NCBI RefSeq assembly: GCF_036370855.1
Contig: NC_088105.1
Location: 11,289,619-11,353,618, forward strand
Length of the DNA stretch: 64,000 nt
Direction of reading: 5' to 3'
Origin: Dromaius novaehollandiae
Lineage: Eukaryota; Chordata; Aves; Casuariiformes; Dromaiidae
Under the pieces are notes generated by a model that saw nothing but the letters and a program-made list of their open reading frames with translations, searched no databases and was not told where the DNA came from. Below are positions 47,846 to 60,400 of the stretch, in pieces. Numbering within the stretch: position 1 is the first letter of the stretch; each line of letters starts with the position of its first letter. A program made the translations under genes and the position numbers.

Positions 47846-50800
47846 GGATGGCACTGCCTGACTTGCTCTCATTATTGCCGCAGGCTGCCTGCTGCCCGTG
47901 GAGGACTCGCCAGCATCCGTTGCTGTCTGGGGGACACAGTGGAGAAAAGGGACAGGGACCATCAAAGCAAGGAAAACTACCACCTTGGCACCAGGGGCTT
48001 TGTCTTTGTTTGCTTTTACCTGGGAGAGAAAGGGCCATACTAGAGAGCAGGAAAGGATTATAGTGATAGACAGAAGTTCAGCTTTTCCTTGATGACTCAT
48101 TTCTTCTGAACATAAAAAATCGCCAGCCTCAGCTCTCCTCAGCTGTGCTGAGAGGTGGAGTAGGGCTAACCTGACCCAGAGCTGAAGACAGCATTGCGTC
48201 AAGACAGCCAGAAAGTGGGTTGCACATACCCAAAGCACAAGCATCTTTTAAACTTCAGCCTCCCCTTGCATTCCCATTACCTGGGTCATGCCAAGTTGGG
48301 GTGTTGGAGGGTGTGGAAAGGCACTCCAGCTGCAACACCTCCCATTTGGATGTTGCACAGAAAGCTGTGCATAGAGCTGCCTGCAGTCACTGACACTCTT
48401 TCTGTGCTAATCTGCTCTAACAACAGACATAAAACGCTAGGGATCCAGAGACCTAGCCCTAATCCTCCCCCAGAAGGGGCACCACCTTCCCACTCCACAG
48501 TTTTTGGAGTGCATTTCTCTAAAGTATCACACACTTAGAAGTGCAGGCCCCTTTGAAGGAAACTGAGAACTTTGCATCTAATGCCTTTGACAGCTCTTTG
48601 AAAGATCCTACACCACTTCCTCTTCTGCCCTACTGCCCTAACACTCAGAGGAGCTAGGTCTCACTTGGGCATTCAGTTTGGTCAGAAGGATTACAATAAA
48701 AGAGATCAGATGCTTCAGGTATTACACCTTCCCCCCCAAAGCCCTAGTGACCCGCTCACCATGGTTCCCTGCTTTAAGGGTTTCCTTCAGTGGCTTCAGA
48801 GACTTATGGAGCTCTGGCCACATTGGCTGCTGTTAATAAAAATCAATAGGTGTGGTGCATTGGATTACAAGCACAGAAAGCCTCCAAGTCAATACGCTCT
48901 GCAGCAGTTAACCTGAGAGTACACCATGCTGCCAAGTCTGTCTCTCTTAGAGAATACATGTACGTATTCAATAATACACCTGCATGACTCATCCAGGATC
49001 ACACACACACCCCTATAGCAGAGCAGGATAGGACCCAGTCCTGCTGAGCCAAAACACAGCACCCAAACCACCTGCCTGTTCAGTTGGCTTCGGGACCTGC
49101 ATGCCCAGCTACAGGAAATGGCTCCCTCAGGTCTCTCTGCCTTCAGACCATATTTCGGTCACCGCATGCAAACTGTCCTAGAATAGAGTAGAAAAGGTCT
49201 CATCATGAAACCATACTCATGGAAGGCCTCTTTGGCTGTGGCAGCAGATCCATTGGCCCAGGGGATGATAATTTTAGGAGCTGCTGCAAGGACCCACAGC
49301 CAGGTCTCCTTATTTCCTCTGCAACAGGAGTAAAAAGCTGAGATTTGACACTGAGGCAAGCTTCTGGCCATCCCCCACCACTGAGAGACCCTCAGCAGCA
49401 CTGGGGAGTTGGATCCTTCTAGGTTGCTGAAGCAGGGAATGATATATGCAGGAATCTGTTTTGCAACCCTGTACATCTGTATTACTTATATCACTAGTAA
49501 AACCACTTGGAGTCTCAGTGGTTGTAAGTCAGCCTCCTTACAACCCACGAGTGGGTGATTTCTAAACGACATCCTCTCTTTATGGAGCTGCTTTTTCTCC
49601 AGATACTGCAGCTCAGACTCCCAGTGCATTTTGAGGGAGGAAAAAACCATCTTTGGGGAAAAAAATACTCAGATTTGTGTCTTCTGGGGAGTGAGGCACC
49701 ATCTGCTCTGTGCCTCAAAGCATGCAGCCAACCCTCCAGTCCCCAGAACACACATGAAAGCTCTCCCGCTCCTTGGAAAGTGTAACCATGCAGCCTGCCA
49801 GGGAAGACAGGCTCTCCCGCATCCTCACAACCACACTGCTGGGGTCTGACTTTCCCTGGAGGAGAGGACGAGACACCTCAGATGGTGCTTGCAAGGCAAC
49901 GTCCAGGATTTCGCAGGGACACACACAGAGGGACACCGTCAGCACCACCGTCCGTTATTACTGTGAAAGCTTTATACTTGCAGGGACAGCTTTTGCCGGG
50001 TGAGCCAGGATTCCAGCTGTGTGTGAAAAATCAGATGGTTTGTTTTGTATGTGCATGAAAAACTAAACTTAGCGAGCAAGATGTTAATTCGCAGGAAAAA
50101 TAGGCCATATTTATGTAACTGTGAAAAGCTGCAGTGAAGGCTACAGATCCAATGAGGGAGGAGTATACATTCAGGGCCAACGACAAACACTGCTATTCAC
50201 TCTGCTTTGTTAAGAGCTCCAGTAACTACATATTCATCGCCCTGTGCCCCAGAGAACCGGCTCTGAGGCCCTCCAGGCTAAGAATAGAGCCCTCGTTGTG
50301 TTTGGCTGTCCACGGCCTGAGTTGTGTCCAGGATTAGAGGCACCGGGGTGTGGAAGCTCGTCTGAACGAGTGCTGCAAATGGCAGCATCTATGTACATCT
50401 GTGAGCAGTGCAGAGCTCTCAGCTCAGCAGGGGTAGAGAGAGCTGAATAAAGGACGAATTCATTCACAGCCACGCAGGATGACATTAGTGCCGGGCCTTT
50501 GCTCACAGAGACATCCCCCGTGGTGGATGGTGTGCTCACAAAACATGAGTCGCTTGTGCATAAACAAAACCCAAGTCATCTTTCAAAGCAGGCAACCTGG
50601 GCAGCACCATTACTGCCATTAGCAGTTCCCTGGCTGTAAAGTCTGTGGCTTGGATCTCACCTCAGAAACCTTGGTACCTGCAGGGGCAGATGGCTTCACT
50701 GATAGCCCACCTATACACATAGCACACCTATAACAGTTCTCTCTCCCCATCCCCTCACGCACACATCCTTCTCTGCTTAAATTGGGTCATGAATCCAGCA

Positions 50801-53379
50801 ATACGCAGCCTCGGAAATATAAACCACAGACCTAGTCATTTAGACATTTTTAAGATGCCCTGAACTCCAAGAGGTTTTTCAGCTCTAGATACCATCATGT
50901 GGTAATGCTGGTGCTGGCAGGAAACATGATACTGGTATTTGTCTAGCTTTGAATTTGTGACCCTGGGACTCCAGTGAAGCCTTTTACCTGGCTAAACTGT
51001 GCTAGCAAATAGCAGAAAGGGCAAATTTGCTCCCATAGCATAACCACTGAATTGTGGCTGCTTCCACAGTCTCTGGTTCCACTAGTCCCTGATACTGAGG
51101 AAGATAGATACTGATAGAAATTCTTGGACATCTGCCTGAAAGTAGGGGGGGATGATTTTCAGAAAGGATGGTGACCCAGGGTTTTAACTGTCTTTAAGTG
51201 GAGTCCAAGCCAGAGACAGACAGTATTGAATCAAAGCACCAAATACAAATGTTTGTATTACAACTTCTGTGTGGTTGAAAGCCCAGTCTGGGAAGTAAAG
51301 GAGAATACCATGTCACAAAGGAAACTACAGACCAGAGGCTACAGCCAGTCTTAAGTCAAGTGTTGTTTTCAGATGAATGGAGTCAGAAATTAGTCTTTGA
51401 AACACACACAAAAAAAATTCTGCAGAAAAGTTCAATCTTCTGAGGGAAAGCAAAGTCTCTGGAGAACGTCCTTCTTGCTAAAGCATCCCATAACAGAGAG
51501 CTCTTTTGGGAAAGGACTCTCGAGATCACCACTTTCTCTTCTAAAGTAAATTCTCCTGGGAACAACACTCTTGGTAAAGGGCTTCTGGGGAAAACATCTT
51601 GAAAAAAAAACAAAAACAAAAAAATCTCTTAATTCTGCCTTTACCCTTGCTCAAGCAGCGACAGACAGAGCCTAGAGGTAAGCCATCATCTTCCAATACT
51701 CCTTCCTAATCACATCTGAGAAGGATGTAACAACGTTCCTGCTGCTCTCTCATTTCCTCTGGCTGTAGTTCACTGCTTGCTCACATTCACCCGCTGTGAA
51801 CAGCAACTCTGCAAAATGCATTTTGGAGTCATCTTCTAGCTTTGTGGTGTACAAGAACAGGGGACTTGCCATCTGTTGCTGTTTATTTAGCCCTTGTGTT
51901 ACTGAGCTAATATCTGGGAAAACTGTTGAGCCTCTTTTTAAAGAGTGCTGCACTTGGAGAAGAGACGTGCATGCCTTTGCCTTCTGTGAAAGACAGTGTG
52001 ACCTGAGCACCATTTGTTAAAGAAAACCAAGTCATCCGGCTCCAGTGCTGAGACTGTTGCACTTAGATGCTCTGATGACGCTGGCTAAGATACACAAACA
52101 CGCTCCAGCCATTTGAGCCTGAGACCTCGCTTGCATTCTTGGAAAACCATACGCCAGCTTCGACCAAGTGTCTGCTGATTAATCCCTGCTTCAGATTTCT
52201 ATCAGTGCAGCCTGGCAAAACCCAGAGCCATGGTGTGAGGCAACAGAAAGTCCATTCTAAGTAAACACGAGTTACCAGGAAAGTCTGTCACCTATGGGGC
52301 TCAGAAAGCAGGCAGTGCAGCTCCCCAAATTAACACCAGTGGGGAGATGGGGCTGGCTGTGGTTCTTGAGGTTGGCTCTAAAACACCTTGCTCCCCCTCA
52401 GCAAGCCTAACCCATCGCTTGCCTGACATCGACACTTGCTAGCTGCTTAGCTTTTGCCAACACTGCCTCCAAGCCGATGTTTGGTGCAATCCTCTCTGTA
52501 ACCATTCACCTCCTCTCCAAGGGGTTCGGCTGTGTCCAAAACCACAACGCCTAACTTCAAGGCATCTCAGCTCCCTAAAATTGGCAGAGGAAACAACTAA
52601 GCTGTGGAAAAAGCCACAGAATAGAGCCATGCATGATAAGGCAGAAAAAGTTACAGGATTGTTGTGACAGGGAAAGTTAGTAGCTCAAAGATTCAAGAGG
52701 AAAAATATCAACATTGAAAATACTACAGGAAATGCACAGGAAGGCGGAAGACAGCAACTGAGCACCATTGCGGAGCTGTTGCAGAGAGCACTGAAGACCA
52801 ACCCTTCCTCTCTCGGCAATGCCAATGTGGCCAGCAAAGATTGCTTGGATGCCTTATTGAGAGGAGGGTGCAAGCATGTTAACGCTTGGCCTAGCAGCTT
52901 GTTAAAACCTACCTGCCCTTACTATATGTTAAAGCTATAAAGCAAAATTTACTGGCCAAGTTGTGCATAACCTGGTCACAGTCTCTTTATGCATGACTAA
53001 AGATAGCCAAAGTGACACAGATCTGGAAATGACGACAGTACACACATTCTCTTCAAGGGCACAGCTCCAAACCTAGAATCAAGTATTGCAGCTGAGACTA
53101 CCCCACACTGAGCAGAACAAAGAGACTGCAACACATGTTTTGCAGGCTGCATTACTGTTTACACCCCAGCATGATATTTGCTTTTTCACAACAGGACTTT
53201 TTTGACTTATGTTTAGCTTGTGACCCAGCACAAACACCAGCAGTGTCTGCTGCAGAACAGCCAGTCTTCAGCTGGTGTCTGTGTTTTTTTCTAAGTGATT
53301 TTTTCCTAAGTGAAGTAACCTGCATTTATGCTTACCGCATAGCATCCTAGTTTTTCCAAGACCATTTCTGCCATCCGTC
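47846..53379. other. Spacer upstream of RGS8
   Basis: No gene is supported. The block at about 49970-50240 looks less repetitive and AT/homeobox-site-rich and could be a conserved regulatory element, but this cannot be judged without alignment. Confidence 0.4.
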
Positions 53380-54260
53380 AAGACTGGAATTCCCACCCTA
53401 TTTCTCTCCCAACAGCCTACAGATCTTCCCAGCTACTGTATTTATTTTTATACTAGATTGTTACTAAATACTACACGAACTTGTATTCTCTACTCATGAA
53501 CCAGGTTGAAAGGAATGTTCCCAGGACAAGCACCTGGAAATACCTCCTCCCACTCAGACACTTCAAAAAATGCTTCTCTAGATAGTGTTATCCAACCATT
53601 TTAAATCCAGTAGTCTAAAAATTTCATTTAGAGTCACATTAGGGATGACTACACCAAAAAGACTTAATATACTGCCAGGTACTGTCTTCTCCCCTAGCAG
53701 TAAGACCGTTTTATCTTGTCACAGGATGATAATAAGTTTGATTTGATGCGACTTTCCTCAAGAAATCCGCATGGTCTGCTCCTTGTCCAAGTTTTTCCAG
53801 ACTGTTTTTGTTTCAGAATTTTTTCTATCTGTAAATGAAAATTAAACTGATCTGTAATTATCCAGACCCTCTTTTTATTCCTTCTAGAGACAGGTACTGC
53901 CTAACCTTTATAGCACTCAGCTACCTCACCTATCCACCGTAAACTGTCAAAAATAACCACAAATGATTCTGAAATCACTTTGGCTAGCTCTTTAATAAAA
54001 TTCCTGACCCCTAGACAGCTTGAGATCACCTGATTTCCCAAGAACACTCTTGAACATATTCCTTCTCTGTTCTAAGAGCGATCTCACTATTTTGTCATTA
54101 CCACCAGCAGTCTTAGTCACTTCTTTCTTCTTGAGCTTTAGCAAAGACTAGCACGGAGGGAAAAAAAAAAACATTTTGGCCTTCTTGACATCTTTTCAAT
54201 AAATCTCTCTTTTCTTTTCCCATGATTATCCCACATGTCCTATAGTAGTAAGAGGAGGAC
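53380..54260 (-). repeat. Decayed CR1/L3-like LINE, reverse-transcriptase fragment
   Basis: On the minus strand at 53862-53845 the frame reads DNYRSV, the worn form of the NYRPVSLT motif of CR1-type reverse transcriptases, preceded by KE.KEGL (compare KKG..DPGNYRP). Stops and shifts interrupt the frame throughout. The plus-strand wording of 53720-54250 also follows the order of old amniote CR1 copies. It is a fossil with no coding capacity. The outer limits are approximate. Confidence 0.5.
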
Positions 54261-54804
54261 CAAGGAAAGTGCCGGTCCGCTCATCTGTGGTGCTTACTGG
54301 GACTACTGAAAGGACAGATTGTCAGTCATCACAAGCATTTCTTACATTAAGGGATCATGACAAAGCAAAAAGTACTTGTCCTGCAGGCCAAAAGAGATAA
54401 ACTAATCCTCTGGTTACAAAGGGAAAATTACAGTTATTCATCTAGTAGAGGCAGTTTGGGTCCCTGTCATCAAAGGCCCACTTCTTTTTCTCAAGAATCA
54501 AGTTCTGAGCTAGGTGACCTGGAAGAAGCCAAACTGTAATAATGAAAGAGATATCTGGTTTACAGGGGTCAGAAGGGAGGAAGCAGCCCCATTTGGCAAT
54601 GCAAGCCATGCAGCATAGTCCAAACACACCATCTATCAAAGGAGCAGAGAAATTACAAGGAAAAAGAGAAAAACAGTAGTAACTATTAAAATAAATCAAT
54701 AGAGACAAACAAGATTCAAAAGCATCTGTAAAAATCAAAGCTTTGCAACAGAAACTCTGCCTTCAGCCAGTGGCAAATATTATCTATATTTAACAGATAA
54801 GATA

Positions 54805-54842
54805 TTATTTGTTCTTTGATATGTTTGTACAGCACCTCGAAC
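54805..54842 (+). repeat. LINE-tail copy A (38 bases)
   Basis: TTATTTGTTCTTTGATATGT, then TTGTACAGCACCTCGAAC. It matches the GTACAGCGCCTAGCAC tail pattern and is 37/38 identical to the copy at 57431-57468. The following bases include GGACCCAAGG, resembling the GGGTCCTGG part of the tail. Confidence 0.55.
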
Positions 54843-55820
54843 GCACACAACATGCGTACGGACCCAAGGGGAAAACACGTAAAGACAAGCTGGTGGAGAA
54901 GCATGGCTTACATTTAACATGACAAATGAGAAATAGCAAAAGCTAAGTGACGACAATTTGTGCAGTCTCAGATTTTTAAAAATGTTAAACTAGCAGGCTA
55001 GAGCCTGTGTCTGAAAGGAGATGTAACCACAATAGCTTCAGGCAGCATTAACACAAAAAGGGTAAGAAATTTAGAAGGTGAGAAGGTTAGTTACACAACT
55101 AACAACAGCAGCAAGATTAATTAGTTTATGATGCAGGCTTCTGCAACATCCAAAAGCCATTTGAAAAGAAAGAAAAATTTGGCCTAGGTAGGGAAAACTG
55201 AAAATTTTCTAAAAGTAATGGTATTTGAAAAGTAAACAAAAAAAATCAACAAAAATATTCTCAGATGTACACTTAAGTAAGATATCAGCCTTAATAATTC
55301 TACTACAAAACAGGTATCCAAATTGGACAATGGCAAGAGATTTTCAATAAAGCCATGAAAGCATGTGCCTGACAGACTTACAATAGTGGTGGTGAAGGAA
55401 AGACTATGCCCTAAAAGAAGATTCAGATACAGCCAGGGAATTACCAGGAAATCAGTCGCTGGGACTGTAATGACTAAGGGGATCAGGATTTGTTGTCCAC
55501 AGAGAAACTTGAGACACTAGCATGAGAAATCCTAGCTCCAGGGAGGGGGGGAAAAAAAAGAAAAAAACTACAGCAGTTCAAAAGCAAGGTCAAGTGAAAT
55601 GCAGGAGCTGCCAAAGATTTCATGAAAGTGTTAAGCTCTATTACAAACAACCTATTGTTCAACAGCGTCATGTTCAACTCCTGAATGCTGAAAGCGAGAA
55701 GTGTTAAGCAACTCACCTCCCTCATCATCCTCGTCGTTTCATCTTTTATGACATCAGGGATGGACGCAGCCTTCAGCAGGCTTTGGTGAGAGTTCTCATC
55801 CTCCTTTTTACTAATCCTCC

Positions 55821-55929
55821 AGGTATAATAATAACTTAATAAATGAATATTACAATATAACTGCATGGCATAATGGTATAATATAACAACAGGTATAACA
55901 ACAACTTAATTCATGAATGTTCATTATAG
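55821..55929 (+). repeat. Imperfect 70-base tandem duplication
   Basis: AGGTATAATAATAACTTAAT at 55821 recurs as AGGTATAACAACAACTTAAT at 55891, each followed by (A/T)CATGAAT-like sequence. Period is 70 bases. Confidence 0.6.
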
Positions 55930-57430
55930 ACAGATTCTCTGGTTAAATGTCATTTCTGGGCACGAATTTGTTAAAATCTACAAAAAACTCTATAATTGCA
56001 TATTATGTGATGTCTGCCCACTATAATAAGATCTATAATATCACAGAAGATACATATAAATACACATTGCATCCTTCCAGCATTTGGTTCATATTACTCT
56101 GAAAGGATGAGCAGAAAAATGGCAACTGACTTTATGATTTCAAAGGGAACAGCAATTGTCTAGGAAAATACATAAAACTGTTCTATCTGTGTCAGTGGCT
56201 ATTCAGAGAACATCTCATTTCCTAATTTTGCATGATAGCCTTTGATTATTTTGACATTCTTCTGTATTCTAAAAACTCCCTAAGCAGGAGCCACAAGATG
56301 GCAGCATGAACTAACTGCAGATGCACTCACTGATCCCACTTGCTTTCACCCACAAAAGCAATCCTACTCACTTTACCAGTTTTATCCATACATTACATTA
56401 GAAAGAATACGTATTGAGTATTGCCTTGCTGTGAACAGTACGGTTTTATTTAAAAATAGTAGGCAATTATGAGTTGAGAATACAGTTTTTTTGTTGTGAG
56501 GCCATACAGTGTGCTGGATCCAAAAAAACCAATCCAGGTTAAAATAATTAAGTGCTGTCCTTCATGCATCCCTCAAACACTTTGATCAACACAGCCAAGG
56601 AAGCAGTGAGGAGCAGGAAGGGGGACAGAGAGACAAGAATGGCCTGGACATGAAGAAAAAGGTCTGCAAAAACACTACTTTGGTTTGAACAGAACATTGT
56701 TCAGCTGGTATTAGTAAAATGATAAACTCCAAGAAACTGCGTTTCAGAAGGTGTCACTCCTGCTGAAGGTCATCCTGACTACAAAGTTCCTCTTTGTATA
56801 TTAAGTAAGTACACTGACTAAATAATTAACTGGTGAGTCTGGGTTTAATGGGTTTTTATATTCAGTGTTACTTATCTGCTCTTCCACTAATGAATTTAAT
56901 AATACAGTGTGCCAGATATTTTCTTCACATGGCCCTGCAACTATATTAAAACCAGTAAGCTTTCTCCAAATGTAATGGTGGGCAGAGTTTGGTCCTGGGC
57001 ATTTCTGTGGCAACTGTGATAAAATTACACTCTTTTCATTAAAAGGATCTCTTTTTTACTCTCTTAACCATAGTTTAAGAGATCTGCTGAATCTGTCTTT
57101 AATTATACTGTATTAATGGTGAATATATGAAATAGAATTCATAGCTTGATATGCCTTCAATTTAAAACATTGTTGGGATTTTTAGAAGACATCTTAAACA
57201 TCTGAATCAGACTCTCATCTCTTAAAATTCTTTTAATAAGGTTTTACTATGCATATGACACAGTACTTTTAATTAAACTGTAGCCTTTTTTCCTTGTAGA
57301 GAAATATCAGAGGTTGGCGATGAGTTAGCTTTCTACGTGATCTGTTAGAAGGTTACTGGGCTGCTACCTCTGGGACAAGATACTGTATGACCTTGAGGTA
57401 GTAAATCAGTCCGTCATCCACCCCCCTTGC

Positions 57431-57468
57431 TTATTTGTTCTTTGATATGTTTGTACAGCCCCTCGAAC
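57431..57468 (+). repeat. LINE-tail copy B (38 bases)
   Basis: TTATTTGTTCTTTGATATGT, then TTGTACAGCCCCTCGAAC, followed by AATGGCG and a GGGGGCTGCACTACC block. That resembles the AATGGGG...GGGGCTCCTAGGCGCTACC order of the CR1/L3-like tail. It differs by one base from copy A. Confidence 0.55.
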
Positions 57469-60400
57469 AATGGCGTTGCACAGTTCCCGGGGGCTGCACT
57501 ACCTACGAGAAACGTCAATCCCCCTTGGCTCCTAACACTGTTGTTTTGCCACTGAAAGTGAAGCGATGCTGTTTGAAAGGAAGCGGATTAGAGTCCCCTG
57601 GCACACCCTACTGCAAGCCCTGCCACTGTAATGGCTGTCAAATTAGCCCTGCTCAGGCTACAAAGCCATTTAAGGTTTCTCTTCTACAAAACAGTACTGG
57701 ATGTCTTTTTCTTTATACACAAATAACAAAAATCTAATGACAAGAGTAACTAAATATATGAATAGATGGCAAATGAGGAGTCTGTGTTTCAAGGGACACC
57801 AAAGAGCTAGAGTCTTCATCTGCAATTTTCTTCAAACTGCTCGGCAAACAAGTAACATTCTCAGGACTGAGGGTATTTTTATCTTAAATCTATCACTCTC
57901 TAAATAGAGGATAATATAAAAAAATCCAATAGTACACTATGTTTGTTGATCCAGAGAAAACTGCAATTGCATGCCCCTTGTACTAACTGTTCCCAGAAAT
58001 GTTTTTATACCATTTACTTTGTTGGTATACACTTGCAACTTGGGAAAGTGTAATGTGTTGCTACTTCTGCGTGTAGTTAACAAGAATAAATACATCCATA
58101 GCTTTTGTTGAATCTAAAAACAAAAAAGCTGTGATAAAAGTTACAATAAAGTTTCTGCTTCTTTCAAAATACTACAAAATATAATCAACAGAAAGACTTT
58201 TATCATCTTTCTGGTTGTTCTTTTCTGAATAACTGAAGTACATGTTTAATAATAGTTTTTGCACCAAAACCAAGTTATCCAACACATTTATGCAGTACTG
58301 AGCAAAAAATAAACGTTAATAAATACAAGTAACAATATGAGGAAAAAAATACTCCAAACAACCTGCAATAGCGTGCACTTTTGGCCACTTCAGCTGTAGA
58401 CAGGTATACAGAAAGTCCCTGATGGCAATGCAGGAGATATGCTGTGATCTCCATAGGAAGAGAGAGGAAATAGCCTAAAACTCTGCAGCTTAAAACAGAT
58501 GTGGCTGGAAAACATAGTATATGAGTTTGTGAAGTCATGAATAAGATAGAGATTATAGAAGGAATTTGCCTACTCACTCCTTCTAATAACCTAAATGGGA
58601 AGGTATCTGATCAAATGATCAGGTGCCATATATAACCAGTCAAATTCATAAGGGAACTGTCCATAACACGCTTTTTTTCAATAGTCTTCTACGCATTACA
58701 GTAAATACAAAGGCCATCAAAACATAATGAGAAAGCTGGAACACACTGGTATTATTAGAAACAAATGTGACCGATCCAGGCTGAGTAAATCTGTCACAGA
58801 GCTCTGCTTGCTGTAAATGTGGCCAGCACAGCTGGTGACTGCATGTAAGCAACATTTTTTAATTATATAAAACAATGCTTTGGAAAAATGACAAACTAAA
58901 ACACAAACCTAAAACAAAAGCCCAAACATTCAGAGTTAAGTTCATGTAAAGCTTACGTGGGGGATTTCCATCTGGTAGGATTTAGATGACTGTCAGTTGT
59001 CTGTGCCTTTTCTGCTGCTGCTAACACACAGGCCACAGGGACAGCTAGTACACCAGGCACCTTCACAAGACGGCTGGTTACGCACACTGACAGCGCTGAG
59101 TGACTGTGGTCAAAACATGCCATCCTACAAGCAGCTAATGGAATAAAGAAAGTGGAAAAAATAGATACTCCTACATTTGGGAGAACAAGCTCTCCATATC
59201 CTTCTACTCCTACCACTACTGATGCTTTTTCTGAGGCTACTCACATGCACCAGACACTGGATGTCAGTGCTTATTTCAGTTTCACCCAGCACCATGCCTG
59301 CCACAGGCCCACCAGAGCAGGACCTGCCTATGAAATACAGAGCAGAGGAGTTGCGCCTTCCTGTGATTATTGCTGGAGATATCCTCCACAAACGCATAAA
59401 GTACCACCTCCTGCTCACACGCAGCAACATGGGGTCTAGTATGTGATCTGGCTCCATTCTGCACCCTCAAGTACCTTCCACGGGCTTCCCTGGCACTGAC
59501 CTCCTTACGTCCAGTCAGAGCTAGGGTCCGCGTGGTCTCCAAGGCAAAGAGAGAACGATACATAAATAATGTCTCTGCACCAGACTCGGACTACAGGAGT
59601 GTAATGGTACAGAGCAGTAGTTCCTCCTTTCTCCCTCTTGGCTAAAATGGTAGGTACAAATCTAGCTGCAAACAGCTAAAAATATTCTTCCAAAATTTCT
59701 GCTGACCTGTTAGGAAAGATGGATAATATTCTCTTATAGCAGTGGTCTGTTTTCAACAGAACTGGAAATTAATCATCACCCTCAACCTGGGTATCTGCTC
59801 TGTGGGATCATACAAAACTGTTGTGAAATTCTGTTATAATTAATTTAACTAACTCTAGACATGGTAGATGCCGCACAATAGAGGATTAAACTTCAGTTTG
59901 AGTTCTAAAAACGGTTCTTATCTTTGTGGTGGTTTATACCAAACCCTTGCAGCCAAACCCTACCTGAGCCATCTGGGGCAGTTGAAATCAAAAGCTTCCC
60001 AGCTTCACTAGTCTCTGAAATATTCCGGAGAAACTTGGAAACTTTTCAGCAAAGAGCACACTGCCTGCTGAGAATCCCACCAAGCTGCTACGTTACTGTT
60101 CTGGAAGGGAAAAAATACTAAGTCACATTGGAAACTTACCTCTAGTGTCACACAGGAAGGGTGGTGTATACTTAATAGCGGGATTTTCCAGTCAAACCTA
60201 TTGAAACATGCTGAAGACTGAAATGCAGAGCCAGCTTCTCTGCTGGTTTAGCTGTTACCTTATAGAAAACAAACTCTCAACTTTACCCGTGTATTGCTTA
60301 GATCTAACAGCAGAAAATCAGCAAGCTCAGGGGTTAAAGGAGTGCAGAAGGCCTTATATGCAACTCTTGCTTCTGCAAGAGCTGTCCTTGTACAACCCTA

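Noticed and set aside
59320-59420. Plus-strand peptide MKYRAEELRLPVIIAGDI as an NPL exon
   Set aside because: Only a few residues resemble NPL (KIRAEELLDGI). Splice borders and the rest of the exon do not match.
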